Source of the DNA: Cryobacterium psychrotolerans
GTDB lineage: Bacteria; Actinomycetota; Actinomycetes; Actinomycetales; Microbacteriaceae
Reading direction: 5' to 3'
DNA length: 64,000 nt
Assembly: GCF_900101115.1 (NCBI RefSeq)
Contig: NZ_FNFU01000002.1
Location: 1-64,000, forward strand
Shown here: piece by piece, positions 53,302-61,960 of the stretch
Numbering within the stretch: position 1 is the stretch's first letter
Layout of the letters: each line of letters starts with the position of its first letter
Made by a program: the position numbers and the translations under genes
Notes under the pieces: model-generated
Told to the model about the DNA's origin: nothing
Seen by the model: only the letters and a program-made list of their open reading frames with translations
Database searches by the model: none

Positions 53302-53328
53302 GCGCCGGCGGCCCGGCTGCACCGGCAT

Positions 53329-53370
53329 CGGCCGCTTTCGCCAGCAGGGGCTGGATGGCGAAAGCGGCCG
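53329..53370. terminator. Bidirectional terminator between convergent genes
   Basis: CGGCCGCTTTCGCC (53329-53342) pairs perfectly with GGCGAAAGCGGCCG (53357-53370) around 14 nt. It lies between the stops of the GGDEF-EAL and CotH/lamin-tail genes. Confidence 0.8.
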
Positions 53371-53393
53371 ACATGTCCGGATCAGGTCCCGGG

Positions 53394-56300
53394 CTACCCG
53401 GTGGGACCGGCCCACAGGTCGTCATAGGAGACGACGACCGGGGTGGGGAGAGCGGTCCGGCTGAGGTAGCTGTACAGGCCGACCGAGCCGGCTGCCTGGA
53501 GTGCGGCGGTCGCGTCGGTCGCCGTCACCTGCCAGGTCGAGGGCTCTGTCGTTCCCACCTTCCAGACCTTTGCCCGGAGGGTGGTCGGCGAGGTGCCCAC
53601 CACCTGCAGGCGGAACTGGAGGGTGTCGCCGGAGGCGAAGGTGAGCCCGGCAACCGTCGCTGCGTTCAGGATCGTGTCGGTGTCGCGCTGCAGTTGCAGC
53701 ACCACGCTCCCGCTCGACCCGATGACCACGCGAGCCCCGTATTCCGAGGTTCCCACGCGACGACCGACGAGGCCGACATAGATGCTGCTGGTCGTCGGCC
53801 TGGCGAAGCTGGCCGTCGCGCGCAGCTCCGTGTCAGTCGAGGACACGCCGCTTAGGTAGGCGTTCCGCTTGCTCCCCGCGGACGACGTCACCCGAGCGGC
53901 GCCGCTGGACACCGCGTAGGCAGGTCCGCTGGTCGTCGTCCAGGCGCCACCGACCTCGGCCGAGCCGAGGCCGCCGGTGACGGTTCGGGTGAACGAATCC
54001 TGGGCCAGGACGTCGCCTGCCGGCGGCGGTGGCGGAGGCGAGGTGGCGACGGTGACGGTCTTGCTGGTTGTGCCGATCGCGCCGGCGTTGTCCGTCACCG
54101 TCAGGGTCACCGTGTACGTTCCGGCGGCGGCGTAGGTGTGGCTGGCGCTCACGCCGGCCGCAGTCGCGCCATCGCCGAAGTTCCAGGCGTACGAGGCGAT
54201 GGTGCCGTCCGGATCGGAGGAACCCGACCCGCTGACGGTGACCGTGAGCAGGTTGGCCGTGGTCGTGAACGCCGCGGTCGGAGCGGCGTTGACCGGCCCT
54301 CCGCCCGTGGTGTTGGCCAGGCCGGGCGTGCCGCCTGTGGTCGAGAGTGCCCGCCAGTTGGACGGTACCGAGTTGTCGGCCGTGGGCGACGCCAGCTCGA
54401 GCGAGGGCCCGGTGCCGTCGGCCGCGGTCGGCCACGGCGCCACGTTCGAGTAACTGACGGAGTCGACCACGCGGGTACCCTGCTCCAGCACGACGGCTTC
54501 GCCGGAGTCGTCGAGCGTTCCGGTGAACTCACCGCCGACGAACCGGTTGGCGGCGGTGTAGCGCTGGCGGAACGCCGCGTCATTGGCCACGAAGACCACG
54601 CGGCCGCCGGCCGGGATGACGGTGCCGGCCTGGATCGTGAGGCCCACGGCGTTGATCGTCCAGCCCGAGATATCGACCGCCGTCGTGCCCGGGTTGGCGA
54701 GTTCGATGTACTCCCCGCCGGTGCCGGTCGGGTGGTACTGGATCTCATTGATCACGACGTTGGCGGTGCTGGACTGGGACGTGGGCACGGGCTTGCCGGA
54801 GCCGGTGTTGTTGTTGATGGCGTTGCGCCGGTCTGCCAGGCCCGCGATGAACGCGCTCCGGGCCGAGGACGGGGTGTATCCGCCCCACTTGGTCCTGTCC
54901 AGGTTCCAGTCCGGCGTCGTGCGGGACGAGATCGCGTCCCACTGGGCTTCGTATTTCCCGGTCGTCAGGAACTGGTCGGACAGGGTGCGAAGCCGCCGGA
55001 AGAACATGGCGCGGATCTCCGGGTACTTGAGCATGGCCTGGGTGAACCTGTTGCTCGTGTCCGGCGTGAGGAAGAGACCCTTGCCGTCCCTCGCCGGAGT
55101 GGTGAAGATCCAGTTCAGGTCCCAGTGCCACATCTCCCAGCGCCCGGTCCCTTCGGTGTCCCTGGCGATGAACCAGTTGTACCAGCCGCTGTCCGAGTGG
55201 CGGATGATCGAGTTGATCGCCATGTAGTTGACGAGTTCGGGGATGTTGACGTTCTGGTAGATCCACGCCTGTTGCGCGGCGGAGGCCGACGCATCCACTG
55301 CATTGGTCAGCGCCCAGGCGTCGGAGAAGTCCTCGTCCTTGCGGGCTTTCTTGTCGAGCCAGAGGGACGCCTCGAGGGCCGCCGGAGACGACGTCCGGGA
55401 GAGGCTGCCGCCGTCGCCCTTGTAGATGGCCCAATTGTCGACGCCCTGGGCGTCGCGCCAAGAGCCGTCTTCGGTCTCCATGATCCGTCCGAGGCTCCAG
55501 AAGGAGCCGTTGCGCTGCGTGCGCACCGGGATGATGTTCAGGCCGCGCGCTCCGGCCGCATTGACGGTGGCCCAGCCGACATCGGCGAAGTTGTCGGAGT
55601 AGTTCTGCAGCGCGAACTCGTCGAGGGGATAGGGCAGCTGGCCGCCGAGGTTGAAGTCGTACCCCTTGGGCAGCTCGACCTTCCAGTTGACCTTCGCCGC
55701 GGTGCGCGAGGTGTTTCCGCGGATGTTCATCAGCACGCCGTCGATGACCTGGCCGTTGTAGGCCCAGACGGCCGCGCCCTGGAAATCGTCCTGGCGGTGG
55801 TTGGCGAGGATGTTGTTGTAAACGGAATCCTCCATGAACCACTCGATCACCGGCAGCTGGCTGGTCACGCCCGAGTTCAGGACGACCACCCCGCGGTAGC
55901 GGACGGAGTCACCCGTCGCCGGGGCCGAGTAGGCCTTGCCTCCGGAGGCGGCGTCGACGCGGTAGCGGATCAGCTTGCCGGCGGTCTGGCCGGGGATCGT
56001 GGCCGCGTAGACGCCGTCGCCGGCGCCCCCGGGGCTCGCCGCGTTGTCCAGGAAGTCGACGGCGACGTCGCTCCCGAACATGACCTTGTAGGTGAGCGAG
56101 GCGGTGGAGCCGACCTGGAGCCGGGCCGAGACGACGACTGCCTGGTTCGCGGCGGGCCGGGCCGGGGTGGCCGCCAGCTCCGTCACGACCGGTGCCGGTC
56201 CGGTGCCGTTGATCGAGTTGAGGGCGCCGGGCGTGCCGCCGGCGACCAGGCTTGCGCCCCAGGCTGCGGCGATGGTGTTCTCAGAGAGGAGGTCCCGCAG

Positions 56301-56798
56301 CTCGAGCGAAGGGCCGGTGCCGTCCGGGGTCGAGGGCCAGGGGGCCACATCGGCGTAGGTAACGGTGTCGATCGTGGCCAGTGCGCCGTCGACGAGGGTG
56401 ACCGTTTCCCCGCCGTTGCTCAGGTTGCCGCCATACACCGCGTCGGGGGCGAAGCCGTAGGTGGCCTGGAACTGCACCGCATCCTTGGCCACGACGTAGC
56501 GTCCGCCGGCCGGGACGGTGCTGCCCGCAGCGAGTATCGCCGTGATGCCGGCGCTGAAGGACCAGCCCGACAGGTCGATTCCGGTGGTCGACGTGTTGGT
56601 CAACTCCAGGTAGTCGTCGGTGTCGAGGTCGGAGCCGGCGTGATAGTTGAGCTCAGAGATTACGATGCCGCCGGGGTCTGCGCTGGCCGGTGGCGCCTCG
56701 GCGACCGTCAGGACGCCGGTCACCGCCACCACCAGTGCCGTGACGGACGCAATGCGTCGGTTGTGTGCAGAGGCCAATTTCGGGTTCGCAAAAGTCAC
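53394..56798 (-). CDS. Large secreted CotH-kinase/lamin-tail/PKD protein
   Basis: 1134 residues. A signal peptide (SVTALVVAVTGVLTVAEAPP) precedes lamin-tail domain 1 (~45-160; VISELNYHAGSD, LELTNTSTTGIDLSGWSF), a CotH-like protein kinase-fold domain (~310-650; MNIRGNTSR, YPLDEFALQNYSDN, WHWDLNWIF), lamin-tail domain 2 (~690-800; NEIQYHPTGTGGEYIEL), a PKD domain (~850-930; SYAWNFGDG) and a C-terminal beta domain. CotH proteins phosphorylate proteins on the cell exterior. GTG 56798 is chosen because AAGGAAAAATT lies directly before it. Confidence 0.83.
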   Translation of the reverse strand: MTFANPKLASAHNRRIASVTALVVAVTGVLTVAEAPPASADPGGIVISELNYHAGSDLDTDDYLELTNTSTTGIDLSGWSFSAGITAILAAGSTVPAGGRYVVAKDAVQFQATYGFAPDAVYGGNLSNGGETVTLVDGALATIDTVTYADVAPWPSTPDGTGPSLELRDLLSENTIAAAWGASLVAGGTPGALNSINGTGPAPVVTELAATPARPAANQAVVVSARLQVGSTASLTYKVMFGSDVAVDFLDNAASPGGAGDGVYAATIPGQTAGKLIRYRVDAASGGKAYSAPATGDSVRYRGVVVLNSGVTSQLPVIEWFMEDSVYNNILANHRQDDFQGAAVWAYNGQVIDGVLMNIRGNTSRTAAKVNWKVELPKGYDFNLGGQLPYPLDEFALQNYSDNFADVGWATVNAAGARGLNIIPVRTQRNGSFWSLGRIMETEDGSWRDAQGVDNWAIYKGDGGSLSRTSSPAALEASLWLDKKARKDEDFSDAWALTNAVDASASAAQQAWIYQNVNIPELVNYMAINSIIRHSDSGWYNWFIARDTEGTGRWEMWHWDLNWIFTTPARDGKGLFLTPDTSNRFTQAMLKYPEIRAMFFRRLRTLSDQFLTTGKYEAQWDAISSRTTPDWNLDRTKWGGYTPSSARSAFIAGLADRRNAINNNTGSGKPVPTSQSSTANVVINEIQYHPTGTGGEYIELANPGTTAVDISGWTINAVGLTIQAGTVIPAGGRVVFVANDAAFRQRYTAANRFVGGEFTGTLDDSGEAVVLEQGTRVVDSVSYSNVAPWPTAADGTGPSLELASPTADNSVPSNWRALSTTGGTPGLANTTGGGPVNAAPTAAFTTTANLLTVTVSGSGSSDPDGTIASYAWNFGDGATAAGVSASHTYAAAGTYTVTLTVTDNAGAIGTTSKTVTVATSPPPPPPAGDVLAQDSFTRTVTGGLGSAEVGGAWTTTSGPAYAVSSGAARVTSSAGSKRNAYLSGVSSTDTELRATASFARPTTSSIYVGLVGRRVGTSEYGARVVIGSSGSVVLQLQRDTDTILNAATVAGLTFASGDTLQFRLQVVGTSPTTLRAKVWKVGTTEPSTWQVTATDATAALQAAGSVGLYSYLSRTALPTPVVVSYDDLWAGPTG

Positions 56799-57327
56799 AA
56801 TTTTTCCTTCGAAGAAGGTGAGCGCCTGGGATGGGTGGCCGGGGCGCTCGCGCCGTTCGGGTACGACGCAACGCAAGGCTAGCCGGATGTGCGGAAGGCG
56901 CGCACCCCCAAACAGGGGGCAAAATATTGAGCCCGATTGGCACCTTGACAGGCCCCTGCATGGGGGTCAATGTGGTCACTACGTGAAGTCCCTCATTCGC
57001 CTCGTGCGCTGCGCGTGACGAGAGATCGGGACGGTGTGCCGGGATCCATGGGTGTGCAATCCATGCGTGTGTGATCCAGGCGTGTGTGATCCACATGTGG
57101 GAGATCCGTGCTGAGCCCCAGGCATCCTGCTGAGGCTCAGGCCGGGAGGCATGAGGAGAGCCCCGGGTCACACATAGTCGATTCTCATCTCCTTTGCCGC
57201 CGGGGCTCTCGATATCATTTTAATCCCGACTGTCGGTCTTCGCTAGGCCCGCGGAACCAGACCTATCGACCCCCCGGCGCCGGGTTTAACATCGGGCACA
57301 CAGGGGTCAGCGCAGAGGAGTGGTGCC
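56799..57327. other. 529-bp non-coding gap between divergent genes
   Basis: No convincing gene is visible. The gap holds an imperfect inverted repeat TTGAC...CCCC/GGGG...GTCAA (56945-56970) that overlaps promoter-like TTGAC boxes on both strands, a 15-bp tandem repeat (57044-57110), a CTGAGCC/GGCTCAG stem just after it and a long-looped GAGAGCCCCGG/CCGGGGCTCTC stem (about 57157-57210). The gap should hold promoters for both flanking genes. I looked for a c-di-GMP riboswitch and a tRNA and found neither. Confidence 0.6.
57044..57110 (+). repeat. 15-bp tandem repeat, 4.5 degenerate copies
   Basis: Units beginning ATCCA(T/G) with GTGTG follow each other at 57044, 57059, 57074, 57089 and 57104 (partial). 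The period is five codons, but no gene runs through it. Confidence 0.85.
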
Positions 57328-58269
57328 GTGCTTGCGGTCAAGGTCGACGGTCTTCGGAAGCAGTATGGCGGGGTGACGGTGGTCGATGACTTGTCGTTCA
57401 CGATCGAACAGGGCGAGATCTTCGCTCTTCTCGGTCCGAACGGTGCCGGCAAGACCACAGCCGTGGAAATCATGGAGGGACACCGCCGCCCCGACGGCGG
57501 CACCGTTCGGGTGCTGGGCTTCGATCCGCAGACCGGCGGGCGGGACTTCCGGGAACGGATCGGAATCGTGCTCCAGGAGGCGGGATTCGACGAGGATTTC
57601 ACGGTGCGCGAGCTCGTGAGCCTGTACCGAGGCATGTATCCCCGGCGCCTGGGAGTGGAGACGGTGATCGCACAGGTCGGCTTGACCGACAAGCAGAACG
57701 CGCGCGTCAAGACGCTTTCCGGTGGGCAGCGCCGACGACTGGATCTCGCCCTGGGACTCGTGGGCGACCCGGAGATGCTGTTCCTGGACGAACCGACGAC
57801 CGGCTTCGATCCGTCGGCTCGTCGACGTGCCTGGGGCCTCGTCGAAGGGCTGCGCGACCTGGGCAAGACGGTGTTGCTGACCACGCACTACCTGGACGAG
57901 GCCGAACACCTCGCCGACCGAGTTGCCGTGATCGTTCACGGACGGCTGGTGGCGCTGGGCACGCCCGACGAACTCGCCGCCGAGCATCACGCCGCCGTGG
58001 TCTCCTTCCGACTGCCGGATGACGTGGGCATCGGGGAACTCCCGCCGCTGGGGGCGGCCCCCGCCGCGGATGGCGCAGGATGGGCCATGGAAACAAACCG
58101 TCCGGCCTTCGTGCTCCATACCCTGACGGGGTGGGCCCTGGACCGCGGGGTGGAACTGCCCGCGCTGAGCGTGCGCCGCCCGTCTCTTGAGGACGCCTAC
58201 CTGGCGCTGATCTGGGGCGAGGGCACCGGGGAGGACGTCTCAGCACCGGCTTCGTCGCGGCAGCCATGA
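57328..58269 (+). CDS. ABC exporter ATP-binding protein (drug/antibiotic type)
   Basis: 313 residues. Walker A GPNGAGKTTAVEIMEG (about 35), Q-loop VLQEAGF, signature LSGGQRRRLDLALGL, Walker B LFLDEPTTGFDP and the H-loop TTHYLDEAEHLADR. Residues ~225-313 form a DrrA-like C-terminal domain. It powers the permease encoded by the overlapping next gene. GTG 57328 is the likely start. A substrate is not predictable; such systems export drugs, lipids or peptides. Confidence 0.9.
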   Translation: MLAVKVDGLRKQYGGVTVVDDLSFTIEQGEIFALLGPNGAGKTTAVEIMEGHRRPDGGTVRVLGFDPQTGGRDFRERIGIVLQEAGFDEDFTVRELVSLYRGMYPRRLGVETVIAQVGLTDKQNARVKTLSGGQRRRLDLALGLVGDPEMLFLDEPTTGFDPSARRRAWGLVEGLRDLGKTVLLTTHYLDEAEHLADRVAVIVHGRLVALGTPDELAAEHHAAVVSFRLPDDVGIGELPPLGAAPAADGAGWAMETNRPAFVLHTLTGWALDRGVELPALSVRRPSLEDAYLALIWGEGTGEDVSAPASSRQP

Positions 58270-59927
58270 CCGGGCGGCCGGCCGCGACGGCCCAGGCGAT
58301 CCAGGCGGGGCGTCCGGCCGCGACTCGACTGGCCCTGGACCAGATCGGTTATGCGGTCAGGGCTCTCTGGCGAACCAGGATGGTTCTCATCTTCACGTTC
58401 GCGATGCCCATCGTGTGGCTTGTGGTCATCGGCATCGTGGCCGGGAATGAGACCGTCGACGCGGTATCCGGCGTTCGCGTGATGCAGTTCGCCACGCCGG
58501 TTGCGGTGGCGATGGGCACGTTTTTCGCCACCTTTCCCACCCTGGCGACCTCGCTGTCCGAGGCCAGGGAGGGCGGCGTGCTCAAGCGCCTGCGCGGAAC
58601 ACCGCTGCCCGCCTGGGCCTACCTGGTCGGGCAGATCGGCGCCGCCCTCATCTTCGCCTTGGCCTCCCTCGCGGTCACCCTGACGGTCGCCGTCGTCGCC
58701 TACGGCGTGGAGGTGCGGGCGGAGACCGCACCGGCCCTGCTGGTGACCCTCCTGGTGGGCCTCGCGTCCTTCTCCGCGCTCGGCCTGGCCGTCGCCACCG
58801 TGTCCGCCACGGCCGCCATGGCACAAGCGATCGCTATCGGCGCATCCATCGTGCTGGCCTTCATCTCCGGCATGTTCGTCATCGGCGGCGAGCTTCCCGA
58901 CTGGCTGTCCCGCGTCGCCTCAGCCTTCCCGCTCAAGCCCTACACGGATGCCTTGAAGGCACAGTTCGACCCGTTCGAGGACGGCTTCGGCTGGGACCTG
59001 GGCGCGTTGGCGATCATCGCGGGCTGGGGGGTTGCCGGCACCCTCGTCGCAGCGTGGGCGTTTCGCCGGCAGCCGGGCGCCGTGCGCACGCGCGAACCGG
59101 GCGCCGCCCGAACCGTGCCGACCGGGCGTGGGAACGCCGGCGACAGCAGCCCGCCCCGCACGGTCCGGCGACCTTCGGCGTCGCGGCTGGTCTTCGACCA
59201 GGCGCGTGCAGCGAACCGGGCAACCTGGCGCGATCCGGGATCCCTCCTCTTCGTCGTCATCCCGGTCGGGCTCTACGCGCTGCTCCTGACGATGCAGGGC
59301 AACGTGGTGCTGCCGGGCGGGATGCCGTTCGCCACCTTCTTCGCCGCCAGCATGATCACCTGGGGGGCCGGCACGGCCGTGTTCATGAACCTGCCAGAGG
59401 CGGTCGCCCGCGCGCGCGACCGGGGCGGGCTCAAGCGCCTGCGCGGCACGCCGCTGTCGGCGAGCCAGTACCTCGTCGGGGTCACCGCCGCTGGGCTGGC
59501 CCTGACCTTCCTGATCGCCGTGCTCGTCGCGGCCACCGGGTACGTCTTCTTCGGACTGCGGATCCCGGCGGCGGGCCTGGCTCTCGGGGCGCTGGTCATC
59601 CTGATCGGGACGCTCACACTGGCCGCCTGCGGATTCCTGCTGGCGGCACTGGTGCCCAACGCTCGCGCCGTCGGGGCGGTGGGACTGATGTTCCTGTTCG
59701 TGCTCTCCTTCGCCTCCGACGTGTTCATCGGCGGCGGGGGACCGGACTGGCTCGGCACCTTCGGCTCGCTGTTCCCGCTCAAGCACCTCCAGAACGCCCT
59801 GGCCGACGCCTGGGATCCGGGCGGACCGGTGCTGGACTGGGTCCACTACGCGGTGCTCCTCGCCTGGGCGGCCGGCGCCGCTGCGCTGGCGGTGCGATTC
59901 TTCCGCTGGGAGCCGCGCCGGGGATGA
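58266..59927 (+). CDS. ABC exporter permease with two fused ABC2-type halves
   Basis: 553 residues. Two homologous halves (about 25-265 and 300-553) each have about six helices and repeat the motif LKRLRGTPL (about residues 105-113 and 388-396). They are separated by a basic Pro/Arg/Ser linker (~265-310). ABC2 exporters normally need a dimer of one-half permeases, so here one chain makes the whole channel. ATG 58266 overlaps the ATPase stop by four bases. The pair forms a complete export system. Confidence 0.88.
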   Translation: MTGRPAATAQAIQAGRPAATRLALDQIGYAVRALWRTRMVLIFTFAMPIVWLVVIGIVAGNETVDAVSGVRVMQFATPVAVAMGTFFATFPTLATSLSEAREGGVLKRLRGTPLPAWAYLVGQIGAALIFALASLAVTLTVAVVAYGVEVRAETAPALLVTLLVGLASFSALGLAVATVSATAAMAQAIAIGASIVLAFISGMFVIGGELPDWLSRVASAFPLKPYTDALKAQFDPFEDGFGWDLGALAIIAGWGVAGTLVAAWAFRRQPGAVRTREPGAARTVPTGRGNAGDSSPPRTVRRPSASRLVFDQARAANRATWRDPGSLLFVVIPVGLYALLLTMQGNVVLPGGMPFATFFAASMITWGAGTAVFMNLPEAVARARDRGGLKRLRGTPLSASQYLVGVTAAGLALTFLIAVLVAATGYVFFGLRIPAAGLALGALVILIGTLTLAACGFLLAALVPNARAVGAVGLMFLFVLSFASDVFIGGGGPDWLGTFGSLFPLKHLQNALADAWDPGGPVLDWVHYAVLLAWAAGAAALAVRFFRWEPRRG

Positions 59928-59950
59928 GCGGTGGGCCAGGCCCCGGTGGG

Positions 59951-60490
59951 CTAAGTCCCGGTCGGTGCAGACGCCAGGTCCCGGGCGATGCCTGCCGCCC
60001 ACGCGTCGATCGCCGGCCAGTCCCGGAAGTCTCCGTCTGGAAGGATCTTCTCGACCGCCGGAATCTTGCTGACCAGGCGGTCGCGCCCCCGGAGCTTCGA
60101 GAGGTCCATCGCGCCAGAGAACACCTGCACGTTGCGGGGCTCGATGCTCTCCGCGAATTCCGCGAACTGCTTCGGTTGTGACTCCACGAGCATGTCCCGG
60201 CCCTCGGAATCCGTATGATCCGTGCCGAGCGGGCCGCTGCTGAACAGCCACACCGCGCGGGCGGCGAGCAGGTCGCGGTGTCGCCGCACGAACCTGGTCG
60301 CGTCCTTGCGCCACGAGCCCATGTAGGCCGCCGCGCCGATCACGAAGGCATCGTAGGCGCCGGGGTCGCCCACGGTCGCCAGCGGACGCGCATCCGCTTC
60401 CAGGCCGGCCGCCCGCAGCGTGGCCGCGATTCGTTCGGCGATGCCCTCGGTGGCGCCGTATTTGCTCGAGTACCCGACGAGTACCGTCAT
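59951..60490 (-). CDS. Flavodoxin-domain protein (HemG-like)
   Basis: 179 residues. The flavodoxin P-loop is at the N-terminus (LVGYSSKYGATEGIAERIAA), with YDAFVIGAAAYMGSWRKDAT and VWLFSSGPLG as FMN contacts. The layout resembles flavodoxins like HemG but is not specific enough to call protoporphyrinogen oxidase. ATG 60490 is preceded by GGAGGAG. It converges on the ABC permease gene. Probably an electron-transfer protein of unknown partner. Confidence 0.82.
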   Translation of the reverse strand: MTVLVGYSSKYGATEGIAERIAATLRAAGLEADARPLATVGDPGAYDAFVIGAAAYMGSWRKDATRFVRRHRDLLAARAVWLFSSGPLGTDHTDSEGRDMLVESQPKQFAEFAESIEPRNVQVFSGAMDLSKLRGRDRLVSKIPAVEKILPDGDFRDWPAIDAWAAGIARDLASAPTGT

Positions 60491-60540
60491 GGGGGCTCCT
60501 CCCTGTCTCTTCGCGACAGTACACTCGGTCCCCGTCCGAG

Positions 60541-60582
60541 CATCAGTCAGGTGTCATCAGTCAGGGGTCATGAGTCAGGTGT
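60541..60582 (+). repeat. 14-bp tandem repeat x3 spanning the cyclase stop codon
   Basis: CATCAGTCAGGTGT, CATCAGTCAGGGGT and CATGAGTCAGGTGT follow each other. On the minus strand each carries a TGA, and the last copy holds the cyclase gene's stop (60575-60577). Confidence 0.85.
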
Positions 60583-61960
60583 CCTGCTCGGCGTAGAGCG
60601 CCACGAGCAGGTGCACGTCGACGGGTTCCGTGCGCCCCTTCACCGGGATCCGTCCGAGCGGGGTCGTTTCGGCGCCGGACAGGCCGGCCAGGGTTTCGCT
60701 GCTCACCACGGCGCCGCCGACCGGGGCGAGCGCCTCGAGCCGGGAGGCCACGTTCACGACGTCGCCGATCGCCGTGTAGGTGCGTCCGCCTGCGGCTCCG
60801 ACGACGCCCACTGTCGCAACCCCCGTGTTGACCCCCGCACGGAACCGAGGCCAGCCCGGGTGCGCCTCCGCGACGGCCGAGGCCGCGGCCTGCAGGGCCA
60901 GCGCCGCGCCGGATGCCCGCTGGGCGTGGTCGGGCTGGTCCCCGTGGGTGTTGAACGTCACCATGATCGCGTCGCCGATGATCCGGTCGATCTGGCCGCC
61001 GAACCGATCCACGATCGGCGGGATCGCCACGGTGAAGTACTGGTTGAGCATCTCGGTGACCTGCGCCGGCGAGTGCTTCTCAGAGAACGTCGTGAAGCCC
61101 TGCAGGTCGGCGAAGACTACCGATATGGGTCGTTCGGAGGAGGCTGTCTCTGCGCGGTACAGTCCGGCCCACCGTTCCTCGCGCCAGGACCGCTGCGCGG
61201 CGATGGCGATCACGACGAAGGCGGCCAGCATGAGCAGGTGCCATTCCCACCAGGACGCATGCCAGTTCCGGCCCCAGACGATGGCGATCTCCGCCTCGGC
61301 CAGCAGCGTGAACGCCGCAGCCATGGCCAGGGGAAGTGTTGATCCCGCGGAACGGGGCAGGCGCAGGTACTTGTAGACCGCAGTGGCGTACAGGGCGAAG
61401 CCCGCCACGGCAAGCCAGACCAGCGGACCGGATGCACTCTCGGCCACGGCCTGGCCTTGCGGACCGACGCCGGCCAGCGAGGCGACGCCCCAGGCAAGCA
61501 TCAGGGCCACGAGCCCCCAGAGCAGCCAGGGACCCCGCCGCACGATGGCGAGGGCGCGATCATCGCCGAGGCGCAGGCTCGATGCGGCGGCGAACCCGGC
61601 CGCGACGAGCAGGCTGACGGGCGTCGCGAGCACGAAACCGGGGTTGGGCGCGTCGAGAAGCACCCTGGGTGTGGCGAGGGCGTGCAAGGCGAGGAAGCCC
61701 GCGGCGGCGAGGAACGCGAGCGACACGAGCAGCAGCCTGGCATCACCGCGCAGCCGGGCCGCGGATCCGGTCGCGTAGGCCAGCGCCGCGTTGATTCCGC
61801 CGATCCCCAGGACGAGCCAGAAGTGTGCCGGGTGGTGCTCCCAGGTGCCGTCCAGGTCGGGCCGGAAGACGAGCAGGGCGAGCCCGCCCAGGGGCGCGAG
61901 CAGGAGGGCCGCTGTTGGGACGGCCCGTGCCAGGGGCAGGCCGCCCGTGCCGCGGCTCAT
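60575..61960 (-). CDS. Membrane class III adenylate/guanylate cyclase
   Basis: 461 residues. Seven or eight helices fill residues 10-260. The class III catalytic domain starts at about 275: VVFADLQGFTTFSEKHSP (metal Asp), RIIGDAIMVTFN (second Asp), FRAGVNTGVATVGVVGA and YTAIGDVVNVASRLEA with the transition-state residues. It should form cAMP or a related nucleotide at the membrane. ATG 61960 overlaps the stop of the upstream flavoprotein gene (ATGA), so both belong to one operon. Its stop lies inside a 14-bp tandem repeat. Confidence 0.88.
   Translation of the reverse strand: MSRGTGGLPLARAVPTAALLLAPLGGLALLVFRPDLDGTWEHHPAHFWLVLGIGGINAALAYATGSAARLRGDARLLLVSLAFLAAAGFLALHALATPRVLLDAPNPGFVLATPVSLLVAAGFAAASSLRLGDDRALAIVRRGPWLLWGLVALMLAWGVASLAGVGPQGQAVAESASGPLVWLAVAGFALYATAVYKYLRLPRSAGSTLPLAMAAAFTLLAEAEIAIVWGRNWHASWWEWHLLMLAAFVVIAIAAQRSWREERWAGLYRAETASSERPISVVFADLQGFTTFSEKHSPAQVTEMLNQYFTVAIPPIVDRFGGQIDRIIGDAIMVTFNTHGDQPDHAQRASGAALALQAAASAVAEAHPGWPRFRAGVNTGVATVGVVGAAGGRTYTAIGDVVNVASRLEALAPVGGAVVSSETLAGLSGAETTPLGRIPVKGRTEPVDVHLLVALYAEQDT

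Noticed and set aside
54138-56882. 914-codon open frame on the plus strand, opposite the CotH/lamin-tail gene
   Set aside because: Long antisense frames are common in high-GC DNA. It shows no domain and is fully opposite a gene with clear domains, signal peptide and ribosome site.
57044-57110. CRISPR-like array
   Set aside because: Units are 15 bp with no spacers and degenerate; no cas genes are present.
56799-57327. GEMM c-di-GMP riboswitch, tRNA or small RNA in the large gap
   Set aside because: The GEMM core, a cloverleaf and a T-tailed terminator at a sensible distance were not found; only stems and repeats are visible.
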